DNA of 64,000 nt from Aegilops tauschii subsp. strangulata. Its lineage: Eukaryota > Streptophyta > Magnoliopsida > Poales > Poaceae. The stretch is from positions 351,979,267 through 352,043,266 of the forward strand of contig NC_053040.3 of the NCBI RefSeq assembly GCF_002575655.3, written 5' to 3'. Both the position numbers and the translations under genes were made by a program. Each line of letters starts with the position of its first letter. The stretch's first letter is position 1. Below are positions 45,302 to 56,450 of the stretch, one piece after another. The notes beneath the pieces are model-generated. The model saw nothing but the letters and a program-made list of their open reading frames with translations. It made no database searches and was not told the DNA's origin.

Positions 45302-45399
45302 GTAAGTAATGTTATTCATGGCAATTACTTTGCTTTGTCCCATACATTCTACCTCCATGATGGTTATAATACAACAAATTTTCCCATTTTTCTCTATAG

Positions 45400-45612
45400 A
45401 GAAGGACCGATTTGGAAACTCAGGATGAGGTAACCTGTGCTAATACCTGTGTTATCTTCAAGAATGCTTGGTTGCAATATCGGAATTACCTGAAGAAAAT
45501 GTACTTCACCAGCAAAGAAACTCATCAAATTCCCTTACGTTCTCCCGAGACACATTTACTGGACGATGACTGGGAATGCCTTGTTCTGTACTGGTCCCGA
45601 AGCAAGAATGTG
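45400..45612 (+). pseudogene. CACTA gene exon with conserved W-rich domain
   Basis: A 71-codon phase-0 exon between TCTATAG and GTAAGG, fully open. It contains KNAWLQYRNYLKKMYF and DDDWECLVLYWSRSKN, the pattern (W..YR..LK..YF, then D.W..L...W) found in plant CACTA TNPA-like proteins next to the DNA-binding part. This is the best conserved exon. Confidence 0.7.
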
Positions 45613-46277
45613 GTAAGGTCTATGAGCTCATTTTTTGTAAGTACTATATGCTTGTGTCTTACTGTACTCTGTTCATGTAGAACAAGTGCTTAAACCAGAA
45701 GAACAACTGTTCTCATTCAAGATTCCATTGCTATCGTGCATACTGCTTTGCTCTTGTATCATTGTATTTACTCATACAAACTTATTTTTAAATTGAACGA
45801 TCCAATTGGAACTCCAATGGCACTACAGGTATGTTTACGCATGTTTCTTTAACAGTTCTGCTCTTATAAATAGCTCTGTTGATTTTAATTTCAATTGTGT
45901 ATACAATTGACTTCTCATATCATGCACATTACTAGCATCACAACAGAGCCAATAGTGTTGTTGTACATGTAGGCCCGTGGTACCCATCTGAAATCTTGTT
46001 GTGTCGTGTAGTTTCCCACGCTTTGTATTCTTTCAGTGCTGCTTTCTCTTGAACTGATATGAATTGAACCGTGTCTCTATTTTGATTTGGCAAGACAATG
46101 CAGTGACCATAGGACATAGATATATGTTTGTTTGATGCTTTTATAATGTACTACTTGGCAATAGAAGACTTGGTAGTTTAATCTTGTCCACCTTACTAAT
46201 CAACTGGTTCACCGAAATGAGTTTCATATACTAGTACATGCTAAACCTATTATGTGTCTACTTGTTTCTTCTTTTAG
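45613..46277 (+). other. Intron of the CACTA TNPA-like gene
   Basis: 665 bp of AT-rich DNA with donor GTAAGG and acceptor TTTTAG. Nothing else is seen in it. Confidence 0.6.
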
Positions 46278-46703
46278 AATGCTGACACAATATTGGGGAA
46301 GAGTGCCTGATTAAGCACTGGTAAAGGAAGTAATGCAGATAAGGTTCAGGATAGTGAGACATCCTTGTTGGTCTCCAACAAAGCTGGTAAAACAGCTAAG
46401 GAAAACTATCTTGAGGATAGTGAGACAACCCCAAAGTCCTGTCTTGGTTTACTGTTCGAGTTACTGGCCACTACCGCTTGCACAAGCTATTGAAACTCAC
46501 TGTCTGAATTACTTCGGTTTCTTGAGCCTCAACTACAAGCTGAAAGACATCGATCAGCTGTGCTGCGACAAGAAGCGGGAGGATTGCGGACGTCCCTGGT
46601 GCAAGAGCAAGCGTTGGAGGATTTTAGCGCCAAACAGGACAAAGCTAATAAGCTTGCTAAGCTTATTGCCAGCATGGTGGATACCCAGGATAACGTTTCT
46701 TGA
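46278..46703 (+). pseudogene. Last exon of the CACTA TNPA-like gene, coiled coil
   Basis: It is in frame from the acceptor to TGA at 46701-46703 (142 codons) with stops at 46308 and 46491. The C-terminal half is a coiled coil (LEPQLQAERHRSAVLRQEAG and ALEDFSAKQDKANKLAKLI). Such tails support dimerisation of TNPA-type proteins, which bind the subterminal repeats and bring transposon ends together. Confidence 0.7.
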
Positions 46704-48208
46704 GCTCTTCTGAAGTTGTTTCAGTTATGGACTTGTTTTGTCACGCGCGTTTATTTGCACTGGTGGCCAATTTTGACGGCCAGTGTATGTAATATGCTGC
46801 TTTGTTCCCTATATTTGCACTGGTGGCGAACTTTGATGCCCAGTGGATGTAATATGTGTAATAGCTGTAATAGGCTAGCGTTAGTTGCTTGCTTATTTAT
46901 TTCCTTATTGTCTTGTTTAGTTGTTTGCTTGTAGTCACTGCAGTTCTTTTTCCATGTTTTTCTAGTGGCCACAATAACCTATTTTTGGTAACTAGGCCAC
47001 AATAACCATGGCAACACACGGATTGTTGTAACCATGGGCCTCCTACGGGCCGTAGGATCCATGGGCCTTTTACGGGTCGTAGGATCCATGGGCCTTCTAC
47101 GGGACGTAGAATCCATGGCCTTTCTATGGGCCGTATGATCCATGGGCCTTCTACGGGCCGTAGGATCCATTGGCCTTCTACAGGCCGTAGGATCCATGGG
47201 CCTTCTACGGGGTGTATAATCATTTAGCCGCCGTACTATTCATCGACCAAAATGGGCTATTAATAGGACGTATTTGATAACGCTACGAAAATAGCCCAAC
47301 GGGTTAACGGGCCACAAATGGGACGAATGTAACCACGGGCTGAATTTGGCCCACAAACGGAACAGGCCAGTAACGGGCCATAACTAATCGAATTCTAGAA
47401 ATGAGCCCAAGAATAAATGGGCCCTTAGAAGGCCGAAAGTTAACACGGTCTGGAAACGGCCGACGGAATAATGGGTCGTTGATGGGTATAATGTGATCCA
47501 CTGTTCATTATGGGCCAGTTTCATCTCGGGCCTTTAATGGGCCTAGAGTTACAAAGGGCCTCATATGGGCTGAAAGACTTCATGGGCCATACATGGGCCG
47601 GAAGTTACAACGGGCTGGAATCATATTGTACGGCCCAGATGAAGCTACTGGGCTTAATTCTGACAGGCCGTAACGGGCCGTGAGTTAGCAGGCCGTAAAT
47701 GGGCTATATACGAACATGTCGTTAATAGGCTTTCCGTGGGCTGGCCCGTTACCTTTTGACCAAGTCAAACGGGCCGGTCTTTTCACCGGAATGGGCCTCT
47801 GTTGGGCCGTGCCATGTGTCGACGTATCATAGGCACCTCCTGTCCAATGAGTGGATGACATCTGTCCCAACGGTGAGCCAACACGTATTTCCTCCGGCCA
47901 GTGAGAATTTACACGTGGAAAATCCCCATTGGTCAGGGCTGTTAACGGGTTATCGGATCCAAAACCGGAGTGGTGGATGCCACGTGTCGGTTACCCTTGA
48001 TGAAAACACTTCCATGATGCGCCATTTACCATCATGGAAGTGGACACTTCCATGATGATAATTTTGGTAATGTCATGGAACACTTCTACGACAGCAATAT
48101 GACTATCTTGATTCTGTCATAAAATCGTCATGGATGTACATGCATGACAGAAATCGTGACCTACTATGACAAACACGTATCATCACAGAAGTGTATTTTT
48201 TTGTAGTG
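46704..48208. repeat. Subterminal repeat region and right terminus of the CACTA element
   Basis: Rich in repeats of GGGCC and TACGGGCC types (46990-47800) and, nearer the end, of CATGGAAGTG / CATGACAG words in both orientations (48000-48190). It ends GTAGTG at 48208. Such arrays are the binding sites of the element's own TNPA-like protein. Confidence 0.75.
47036..47224 (+). repeat. 27-bp tandem repeat with palindromic core
   Basis: Seven copies of a 27-bp unit with core TACGGGCCGTAGGATCCAT. Both halves are palindromic: TACGGGCCGTA and ATGGATCCAT. Copies differ by one to four bases. Confidence 0.9.
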
Positions 48209-50303
48209 ACCCCAAGTAAATATTCAAGGAGACTCAAGCGTCTAAGCTTGGGGATGCCGGGAAGGCATCCCATCTTTCTTCAACAGATATCGGTATGTTT
48301 TCGTCTTCGTTTTGTTCACGTGATATGTGTAAATCTTGGAACATCTTTTATGTTTAGTTTTCCTTTTTCTTTTATGCACCATGCTGGTGTGAGATAGTCC
48401 ATGGTTGATTTATAGAATGCTCATTGCACATGACTTATATCTTTTGAGTATGGCTTTATAGAATGCGTCATGTGCTTCACTTATATTATTTGAAGTTTGG
48501 ATTGCCTGTTTCTCTTCACTTAGAAAAACGTTGTTTTGTAGAATGCTCTTTAGATTCACTTATATTTATTAGAGCATGGTCTTTTGTAGAAAGAATTAAA
48601 CTCACATGCTTCACTTATATCTATTTAGAGAGTCAACGGGAATTGGTCATTTTCATGGTTAGTCATAAAATCCTACATAAAACTTATGGATCACTGAATA
48701 TGATATGTTTGATTCCTTGCAATAGTTTTGCGATATAGAGATGGGATATGTGGTAGGTACTAGTAAACGGTTGTGGTTAGTAAGAATATTGGTGTTAATG
48801 TTTGTGATTCCCGAAGCATGCACGTATAGTCTCTCGTTATGCTATAAAGTTGGAGCACGATTTATTATTGATTGTCTTCCTTATGAGTGGCGGTCGAGGA
48901 CAAGCAATGATCTTTTCCTACCAATCTATCCCCCTAGGGGCATGCGTAGTAGTACTTTGCTTCGAGGGCTAATAAAATTTTGCAATAAGTATATGAGTTC
49001 TTTATGACTAATGTGAGTCCATGGATTATACGCACTCTTACCTTTCCGCAATTTGCTAGCCTCTACGGTACCGTGATTGTCCTTTCTCACCTCGAGAGTT
49101 GGTGCAAACTCCGCCGGTGCATCCAAACTCCATGATATGATACGCTCTATCAGACGTAAGCCTTATTATATCTTCCTCAAAACAACCACCATACCTACCT
49201 ATTATGGCCTTTCCATAGCCATTCCGAGATATATTGCCATCCAACTTCCACCGCTTCCATTTTGATGACTTGAGCATTCATTGGCATATTACTTTGCATG
49301 ATCATATAGCTGACATAGTAGTTGTGGCTCAACCACGGTTCATCATTTTTTATACAGGTTATGCTTGATCATTGCACATCCTGCTACACTGCCAGAGGCA
49401 TTCATATAGAGTCATGCTTTGTTATAGGTATCGAGTTGTAATTTTTATTTATTTTGAGTTATAAGTAAATAGAAGGGTGATGATTATCATTATTCATTTT
49501 TAGAGCATTTCCCGAGTGAGGAAAGGATGATGGAGACTATGACCCCCCCCCCCACAAGTCGGGATGAGACTCCGGACAATGAGAAAAAACAAATCGAGAA
49601 GGGGCATGCTAATTCCACACTTGTGCTTCAAAGTAGCACCATGTCTTTCATATAGAGAGCCTCATATGTTGTCACTTTCATATACTAGTGGGAAATTTTC
49701 ATTATAGGATTAGATGCACACCCACTTAGTTTTCATGTTGAGCTTTTATACACTTATAGCTCTTAGTGCATTTGTTGCATGGCAATCCCAACTCCTTGCA
49801 TTGATATCGATTGATGGGCATCTCCATAGCCCGTTGGTTAGCCACGTCGATGTGAGACTTTCTTACCTTTTTGTCTTCTCTATATTTCCCCTATCATCAT
49901 ACTATATTCCTCCCGTAGTGCTATATCCATGGCTTGCGCTCATGTATTGTGTGAGGGTTGAAAAAGCTTAAGCGCATTAAAAAGTATGAACCAATTGCTC
50001 GGCTTGTCATCGGGGTTCTGCATGATAAATACTTTATGTTAAGAAGACAGAGCATGACAAGACTATATGATTTTGTAGGGATAGCTTTCTTTAGCGTTGA
50101 CATTTTGAAAGACATGATTGTTTGTTGGGATGCCTGAGTATTAATGTCTTTATGTCTAATTAGAAACTATTGCTTTGAATCACTTATGTCTAAATATTCA
50201 TGCCATGATTAGATATATGATCAAGTTTATGCTAGGTAGCATTCCACATCAATTTTTTTCATTTACCTGCTCAAGGACGACCAGGAATTAAGCTTGGGGG
50301 TGC
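48209..50303 (+). other. Internal 3' region of Athila-like element D
   Basis: Begins with the CACTA target site ACC and continues with sequence similar to elements A and B: GGGATGCC stem-loop at 48251-48271, four copies of the TTCACTTATAT motif (48424-48635), a C run (about 49543-49553), CTCAAGGACGA at 50269-50280 and PPT-like AAGCTTGGGGGTGC. No ORF is seen; the coding part lies beyond the CACTA's left end, outside the window. Confidence 0.85.
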
Positions 50304-50613
50304 TGATACGTCTCCATCGTATCTATAATTTTTTATTGTTTCATGCCAATATTACACAACTTTTATACACTTTTAGCAACATTTTATATGATTTATTTGG
50401 ACTAACATATTGATCCAGTGCCCAGTGCCAGTTCCAATTTGTTGCGTGTTTTTTGTTTCATAGAAAATCCATATCAAACAAAGTCCAAACACGATAAAAA
50501 TTGATGGAGAATTATTTTGGAATATCTGTGATTTTTGGGACTTGGAATCGATGCAAACGGGGGCCCACAGTGACCACAACCCACTAGTGCGCGCCGGGCA
50601 CCCCCTGGAGCGC
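50304..50613 (+). repeat. 3' LTR of element D, first part
   Basis: Begins TGATACGTCTCCATCG after the PPT. The body (TTGTTTCATGCCAATATTA) matches the Fatima/WHAM type of Triticeae Athila LTRs as I remember them. It is interrupted at 50613; AGCGC (50609-50613) is the target site of element E. Confidence 0.88.
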
Positions 50614-53600
50614 TGTGACAGCCTGGATTTTGCCTTCTCTCTTTTTACCGGACTTGCCTTCTCTCTCTTTCCGGACTTGGTTTTCATCGTGGTTTTTGCC
50701 CTGATTTGATTTGGATTTTTGGATCAATTCAAATGGACTTGTCACTTGGGCATATCCTTGGCTTTCACCCAAGTGACCTATCTACCTTATTCCTCCCGCA
50801 AATTCCCAAAATAATAAAATGAATATTTTTCCTAAAAGGAAAATATTCATTTTTCTCTCTTAAGCTCTTTTCAGAACTTTGTGCTCCAAAGCAACCTCAA
50901 TTTTTTTTGCTCAGAAAAATCTGAGATAATTCCTAAATATTCTTAGGACCATGGCACATCTTCCCATGCAAAAATATTGCATCACTTTTTGTAATATTTT
51001 TACTGTAGAAAATCCTTTCACTTCTGGACCAGACATGCACTTTTTACAGCAAGTGCATTTTTCCTTGAGCTTTTGGCCTTGAGATTTCTTGAGCTTAAAG
51101 ACCTTCCTAAGAAACCCTAAACCCCAGGAGATTAGCCCTAATGGCCTTCTAGAAGGTGGCCAAACTTGGCGACCAAGTTTCTGACCAGAAACTTGCCAGC
51201 TTGGTAGAGCCGCGTCTGGTCGGCCTGGGTATGATCCATCACCTCTCCTAGACGTAGCACTGCACGGTCGAGCTTGTACACAAGGTTTGGCCGCTCCTGG
51301 CCGTCGTTTTGGCCATGCCAGCTTGGTGACCACGCGAGGACACGCCGCCTGGCAGCGTCTCGACGCGCTCTGGCTGGCGCTTTGCGTTCTGTTTCGCGCG
51401 TGTGCATGCAAGCGCTCGCCTCCGACTGCCGCAACGTGCCACAACCCTCGACCCATCACCCATGACCCCTCCCTGGCGCTCGCCGATGCCGGAGCCGCCG
51501 CAGCAAGCCCGGTCAAGTCGCGGCCAAAATGGCACAGTGCGCGCATGTGCTTGTCCCCATCTCAAACCGCCTCCTGTGCTCGTCCGCGAGCATGGGCAAG
51601 CGTCGGCATTGACGCTGCACCCTGTCCCCTCGTGTTGGAGCCTCTCGTTGACATTCGCCGCGTGTCCAGAGCGCTCCGGCGGCGACACGTCCCCCCCTCT
51701 GCTCCGGCTATATAAAGCCACCCGCCTCCCTTGCTAGCCACGCACCACTCCACACCACCTCCACGAACACGTACACGAGTAGAAGCCCGGTCGGGCAGGC
51801 CTCTGGCCTTCGCCCCGACCTGAGGACTCCGGCAATCCCCGGAGGCTAGCTGCCGCTCTCCAGGGCCTCTCGAGCTCAAATAGCTGCTTGGGCAGGGCCT
51901 TGGTGGTCTGCTGGAGCTGCCTGGACCCCGCCAAGCCCTCGGAGCTGCCTCTAGCCACCGTCTTCCACCTCTCCGGCGAACCCCGTCCGCCACCGAAGCT
52001 TGCAAGCTCGACTGCGACGAGCTCCGTCCACCTTTCGCCAAGCCACGGGTACGGGCAGGTGCAACGCGAGCCCCACTTCCGATCTATCCCTCTAGCCTAG
52101 CCCCAAACCCCCTCGTCGCCGGCATGAGCTCCGGCGAAGCACCGCCTCCCCTCTGATCTCAATCCCCTTCCCTCGCTCCTGACTGGTGGGGCCTAGTGTC
52201 AGCCTCACCACTCGCGCCCGAAGCGGTACGAGTGGAGGCGCACTCCCACTTTACGCCTTCGACGTCACCCCCACAGGATTTTCTATTTATTCAAATTTAA
52301 TTCAGAAATTTGACTAAACTTTGACCAGCCACCATTTCTAAACCATAAGTCCAAATGAATTGATTCTTTTTCATTGTCTTTTTTACAAAAAGCTCTAGGA
52401 GCACACCAAAAGGTGGATTTTTCCTTGTTGTCTAGAATTTCTGGTGATTTTCAGAATGTGTTTTGACATTTATTTTTGTGGTTTCAAAATATTTTCAGAA
52501 GGAGGATCTTGCCTTGAAGCTAACCAGGAGGAGTGTGACCCTCCTCTGCACTAAGGCAAGCCATAGCATCATTTGGATGGTGTTATTTCAATATCTATGA
52601 TTTTCTACTTGAATATGAGTCTTTATTTTCATTTAAAATTTGATAAATTAATACGGTTAATTGCTAGTTGTTTTATGATGCTTGATATGCTTGTTTTAGC
52701 TTCTGGTTGAGTTCATGGAATTGTTTGGCTAAGTAGAGTAAGATTTTGCACTAGATATTTTGTTATGGAAAGTTATGGTAGTTATTTTTGCTAGTAATAG
52801 TTTTCAACTAAATGATGAACTAATAAAAATGTTGTTTGCAGATAAAAATGAGTTATAACTAGAGAAGTTTCTGATCTTAGTATTGCAAGATAGTTATGTT
52901 GATTGGTTTGATCCATGCTTAAGAGTTGCTTGCTCTGTGTGACGAGTAGTTGCATGATTTCCGGTATGATGCCATGTTAGTAATAAAAAGTTTTTCTGAA
53001 AGTTATTACTTGATTAAGTTCAACCTGAATATGATGTTGATCACATCATGGTGCCACTGAATCGGGTTTTTAATTCAGTGCGACCACATTTACCTAATGG
53101 GAAGGTCATGATTCGGTCCTTTGTCATGGCTCTCACCGGTGCCTCCCGCGAGGGAAGGTTATGGGCGTGCATTCCCTGGCCCGGTAGGCAGACATAACCT
53201 TGTATGCTCGTTTTATTTTTATGGTACCTTGTCCCCGTTTGGGACCGTTTTGCCACGACGGTGGCCGTTGGTGTCTTTGGTAGACACGGGGCCACCCAAG
53301 ACCTAGCCCTGAGAGGGAGATGGTCGGAGTGGCCGGGGAGCGTGCATGGCAAAGGGAGGGCTTCGTCGGAATACTTTGGTCCACCCGAATGGGAGTACGA
53401 GGCCAGGTATTCCGTAGTGTGGGTAGAGTGCGCTACCTCTGCAGAGTGTATTTAATCTATCGATAGCCGCGCCCTCGGTTATGGGCAAGTCTCGGGAGTA
53501 AGTCACACCATGGATCAACTTTTATAATTAATCTTGCAAACTATAATTGTTGTGATGCATTGTTTCGTGGTGAACCTTGAACGTCACCGTTTGGTTACGA

Positions 53601-54118
53601 GGTAACCGTCTGGTAAGCGAGTCCGTGTGACTTGGTGCGCTGTTTGGTTGCTTTGCATTTGTAGTAATTTCTTGCATTAATTTAACTTGATTAATTATCA
53701 TGATATTGTCTGTCATCGTGCTTATGTTTGTTGTGAGCTTGCAAGTACATTCAATGTACTGACCTGGCGTGTCATGCCAGCTTTCAGGCAAGTTGATTCG
53801 CATCGGAGCGCATCTCGTGTCTAGGCCGTGTCCATGTCGGTGTTCCTGTGCCATGGAGTTCTGCTATGTCGTTCTTCCGCTGCCGCGTAGTTTCATGTGA
53901 TCGAGGCCCCAGCCATGTTCATTAAATAATGTACATACTGTCCAGCAGCACCATGTGTGCCGCTTGGCCTCGAATCTCGATGTAATATCAGACCTTTGTA
54001 CCATGCTAGTATCAATAAAGCGGTTATTTCTGTACCATGTTGTTGTGTATTGCCAGAAGACTCGATCTCTGGGCTGGCAATGCAGGGTAAACCGGTTGCT
54101 CTGAGCCGGGGTGGCACA
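50614..54118 (+). repeat. 5' LTR of element E
   Basis: Nearly the same as 59812-63309. It has a 62-bp stretch near 52125 that is missing in the 3' LTR, and lacks about 49 bp present in the 3' LTR near 62715. TATATAAA is at 51709-51716. The GC-rich zone 51250-52250 has open frames on both strands that I read as composition effects. Confidence 0.95.
51709..51716 (+). promoter_or_regulatory. TATA box of element E 5' LTR
   Basis: TATATAAA in CCGGCTATATAAAGCCAC, with the same site at 60905-60912 in the 3' LTR. Transcription should start about 30 bp downstream. Confidence 0.65.
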
Positions 54119-54123
54119 ACGCT

Positions 54124-54135
54124 TGGTATCAGAGC
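54124..54135 (+). other. Primer-binding site of element E (initiator tRNA-Met type)
   Basis: TGGTATCAGAGC, five bases after the LTR end. Confidence 0.9.
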
Positions 54136-54284
54136 CGCGCTAATTGTAGGACACGCTAGACCGGTAGTGCGTTAGTAAAACGGTAGATAGTTTCGTTTGA
54201 GTGCCGGTAGACATAGGAATTGGTTGTTGCATTTCATGCATGACTTAATGTTGTTATTACTAACCGTATGGTTTGTGAGTGTAG

Positions 54285-55072
54285 ATGGCACCAGTACCGA
54301 TCTTGTACCATTCTGAGCCAGCTCCATGCACATCGCCGCACCTGCTTTAGAACGTGTGGCGACGACTCTATCCAGAGGGTGCTGATCCAGAGTATCGGGT
54401 GTATCGCGAGCATCTGGCCGGTGCATTGTATGAGTACTATACTGAGGTCACTCTACACCACAGTTCCCCATCCGACGCTTACACTCGTTCGTCTGAGGGT
54501 GGTCTTGCTTCTACGCCATCTCAGGCGGTTCAGTTTGTTGCTATCGAGGCTCTTGTAGACTTGCACTACAATGAGGTTTGCATGCACACCCACCCTGGAC
54601 TTTTCTTCTACCCATCACTGCACGAGAATGGGTGTATCCGCTTTCCTTTGATTAATCCAGCGTGCGATCGTCCCACTTAGCCACCTTGCACGCTACATCA
54701 CCGCTAGCTATCTCCTTAACTACGAGTTAGCTCGGGAGCTCTCACGCGCTCGCGCCGCTCTCGCTGCTGCTCGTATAAGGAACCCTCTTCCCGCTGTCAT
54801 CTACACTTCTGGTCCTTCCACCTCCGTTCCTACGACGACCTCGCAGGGTACTGTTAACCCTTTGATGGTGAACCCTCGCAGCGCTCCTGCTGCATGGTCT
54901 TCTCTTGTCGCTACTCCTGCCGCTCCTATGGATCCCATCCCTGCCTGCCCCTGAGGGAGAGCCCTCAAGGCAGCGCCAGCGCACCTCTCTTCCCCCGGAG
55001 ATCTCTACTATCAGTTCAGGATCTGGGTCCGGCTCAGGAGACGAGCCTGCAGCAGCACCATCCGAGCAGTAG
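54285..55072 (+). pseudogene. Extra ORF upstream of gag in element E
   Basis: An ATG at 54285 (MAPVPILYHSEPAP) starts a frame with a stop and frameshifts. The clearest part, 54354-54680, reads WRRLYPEGADPEYRVYREHL, then VQFVAIEALVDLHYNEVCMH and a Pro/Phe-rich segment. A later frame gives YLLNYELARELSRARAALAA and a Ser/Thr/Pro-rich tail ending near 55072. It has no zinc knuckle or protease motif and I cannot name a family. It lies between primer site and gag, where most chromoviruses have only a leader, so it is an accessory ORF or captured sequence. Confidence 0.6.
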
Positions 55073-55315
55073 ATCGTTAGAATATCGTGGTAGTCATGAG
55101 CATGATGTATGGCTGTAATCGCACTTGTCATGATGCATAGTTTCATGTACGAGGGTAGTAGACCCATTGCGATGTTTATTTTCATGTTGGGACTATGTAT
55201 AATTATGTTGGACTCTTTTTCGACTTGGTTTTATTCGTTGGTTTCTTCTGGGATTTGTCATTGGTTTTTCCCCCATTTTGGAATTTTCTCATCATGGTTG
55301 CTATGTATTGGGAAA

Positions 55316-56450
55316 ATGAAAAATAGGATGCCGCGTGGAGGCAGCAGCAGTCAAGCTGGTGAGGATGTCCCTGTCCGTCGTTCTGCAAGACAGGCAGGAC
55401 ATTCCCCTGAACCATACCAGCCACCTCCGCCTCCACCGCCACAACCACCTTCCATCGAGCAAATCCTGCGAATGTTTGAAGAAAGAAGGAGCAACGATCT
55501 GCTAGAAATACTGAAAAAGTGTACAAGTTATGGTTGGGCAGAATGGAAACTAGAATGGCCATCATTCCAAGCTATCCGATTTTGAGCGAACCAAGCCTCC
55601 CAGTTTCAGCCGTGCTACTGATCCTTTGGACGCCGACGAATGTCTAAGGACTATTGAAAGAAAACTGGAAATTGCTCGCACAGACGACGGAGACAAGGTT
55701 CCCTTCGCAACACATTATCTCGAAGGAGCTACCGCTATATGGTGGGATAATGCCAAAGCAATATGGCCTGCCCACGAGGAAATTACTTGGACAAAATTCA
55801 AGGATCATTTCCGCAAATATCATATTCCCACCGGAGTCATGAAGATCAAGCAACGCGAATTTCCCGCTCTCACTCAAGGTAGCATGACCGTCGCCGAGTA
55901 TCTGAATCAATTCAACCATCTGGCCTGCTATTCTCTCCATGATGTGGCCACAGAAGAGCGGAAGATCGACCGATTCCTTGGAGGCCTACATCAACATCTC
56001 TGGTGCACTCTCAGTATGTTTGATTTCCTGAACTTCCTGACTCTGGTGAACAAGGCCCTCATCGCAGAGAGGGAACACAAGCTCCCGCACGACAACAAGC
56101 CAGCTACTAATGACCACAAGCGCAAATTCGAGCCCAAGAAGGATATGCAACTAGTGCAAAAGGCTCGTACATGGCAACAGACTAAGGTGGAGTACAAACC
56201 CAATTGGCAGCAGAACGTTAACAAGACTACTACAAAAGTCAAGAATGTCGTGACCAGCCCGGTGCGCGACGATTGCCAGCGCAACAATTTGTGCTTCAGT
56301 TGTGGTCAAACCGGACACTACGCCCGACAGTGTCCCAAGAACACCGAGCACGCCGCTCCATTTTCAGTCGCAAGTCAACTACATGGAGCAGTATTCCGCC
56401 CCCGATATAATCCAAGGGCAAGTTCATCACATTTCCGCAGACAAAGCCCA
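55316..56450 (+). pseudogene. Gag of element E
   Basis: Two in-frame ATGs (55316 and 55328) precede MPRGGSSSQAGEDVPVRRSA and a Pro-rich stretch. A frameshift near 55520-55580 leads into the gag core (PPSFSRATDPLDADECL, ATAIWWDNAKAIW, KFKDHFRKYHIP, 55590-55840) and a CCHC zinc knuckle CFSCGQTGHYARQC at 56292-56333. It makes the capsid that packages the RNA. The reading frame changes again near 56340-56400 at the passage into protease. Confidence 0.88.

Larger units (their letters stand above)
33653..48208 (+). mobile_element. CACTA (En/Spm-like) transposon, 3' part, carrying element C and a MITE
   Basis: The right end at 48208 reads TTTTTTTGTAGTG, i.e. CACTACAAAAAAA on the other strand, a typical CACTA terminus. 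It is followed by ACC, a likely 3-bp TSD, whose partner is outside the window. Inside the end are repetitive subterminal sequences (46960-48200) and before them a multi-exon TNPA-like gene on the plus strand. The left end is not in the window. The element inserted into Athila-like element D. The exact left limit of CACTA-derived DNA is uncertain; it may include 14701-15669 and 32967-33349. Confidence 0.82.

Noticed and set aside
33860..46703. A normal host gene interrupted by element C
   Set aside because: The exons resemble CACTA TNPA-like sequence, are followed by subterminal repeats and a CACTA end, and contain several stops; a transposon gene explains them better.
46897..47223. Minus-strand frame with a repeating Gly-Pro-Trp-Ile-Leu-Arg-Pro-Val motif
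   Set aside because: It is the translation of the 27-bp tandem repeat (a multiple of three), not a protein.
47036..47224. CRISPR array
   Set aside because: The repeats are head-to-tail with no spacers, and the genome is a plant.
15670..50613. Naming exact TREP families for A, B and D
   Set aside because: LTR starts fit the WHAM/Sabrina/Fatima group, but several families share them; only a database comparison could decide.
51248..52041. Long minus-strand frames, repeated at 60107-61237
   Set aside because: They are GC-rich LTR sequence of element E, present in both LTRs; no domain is recognisable.
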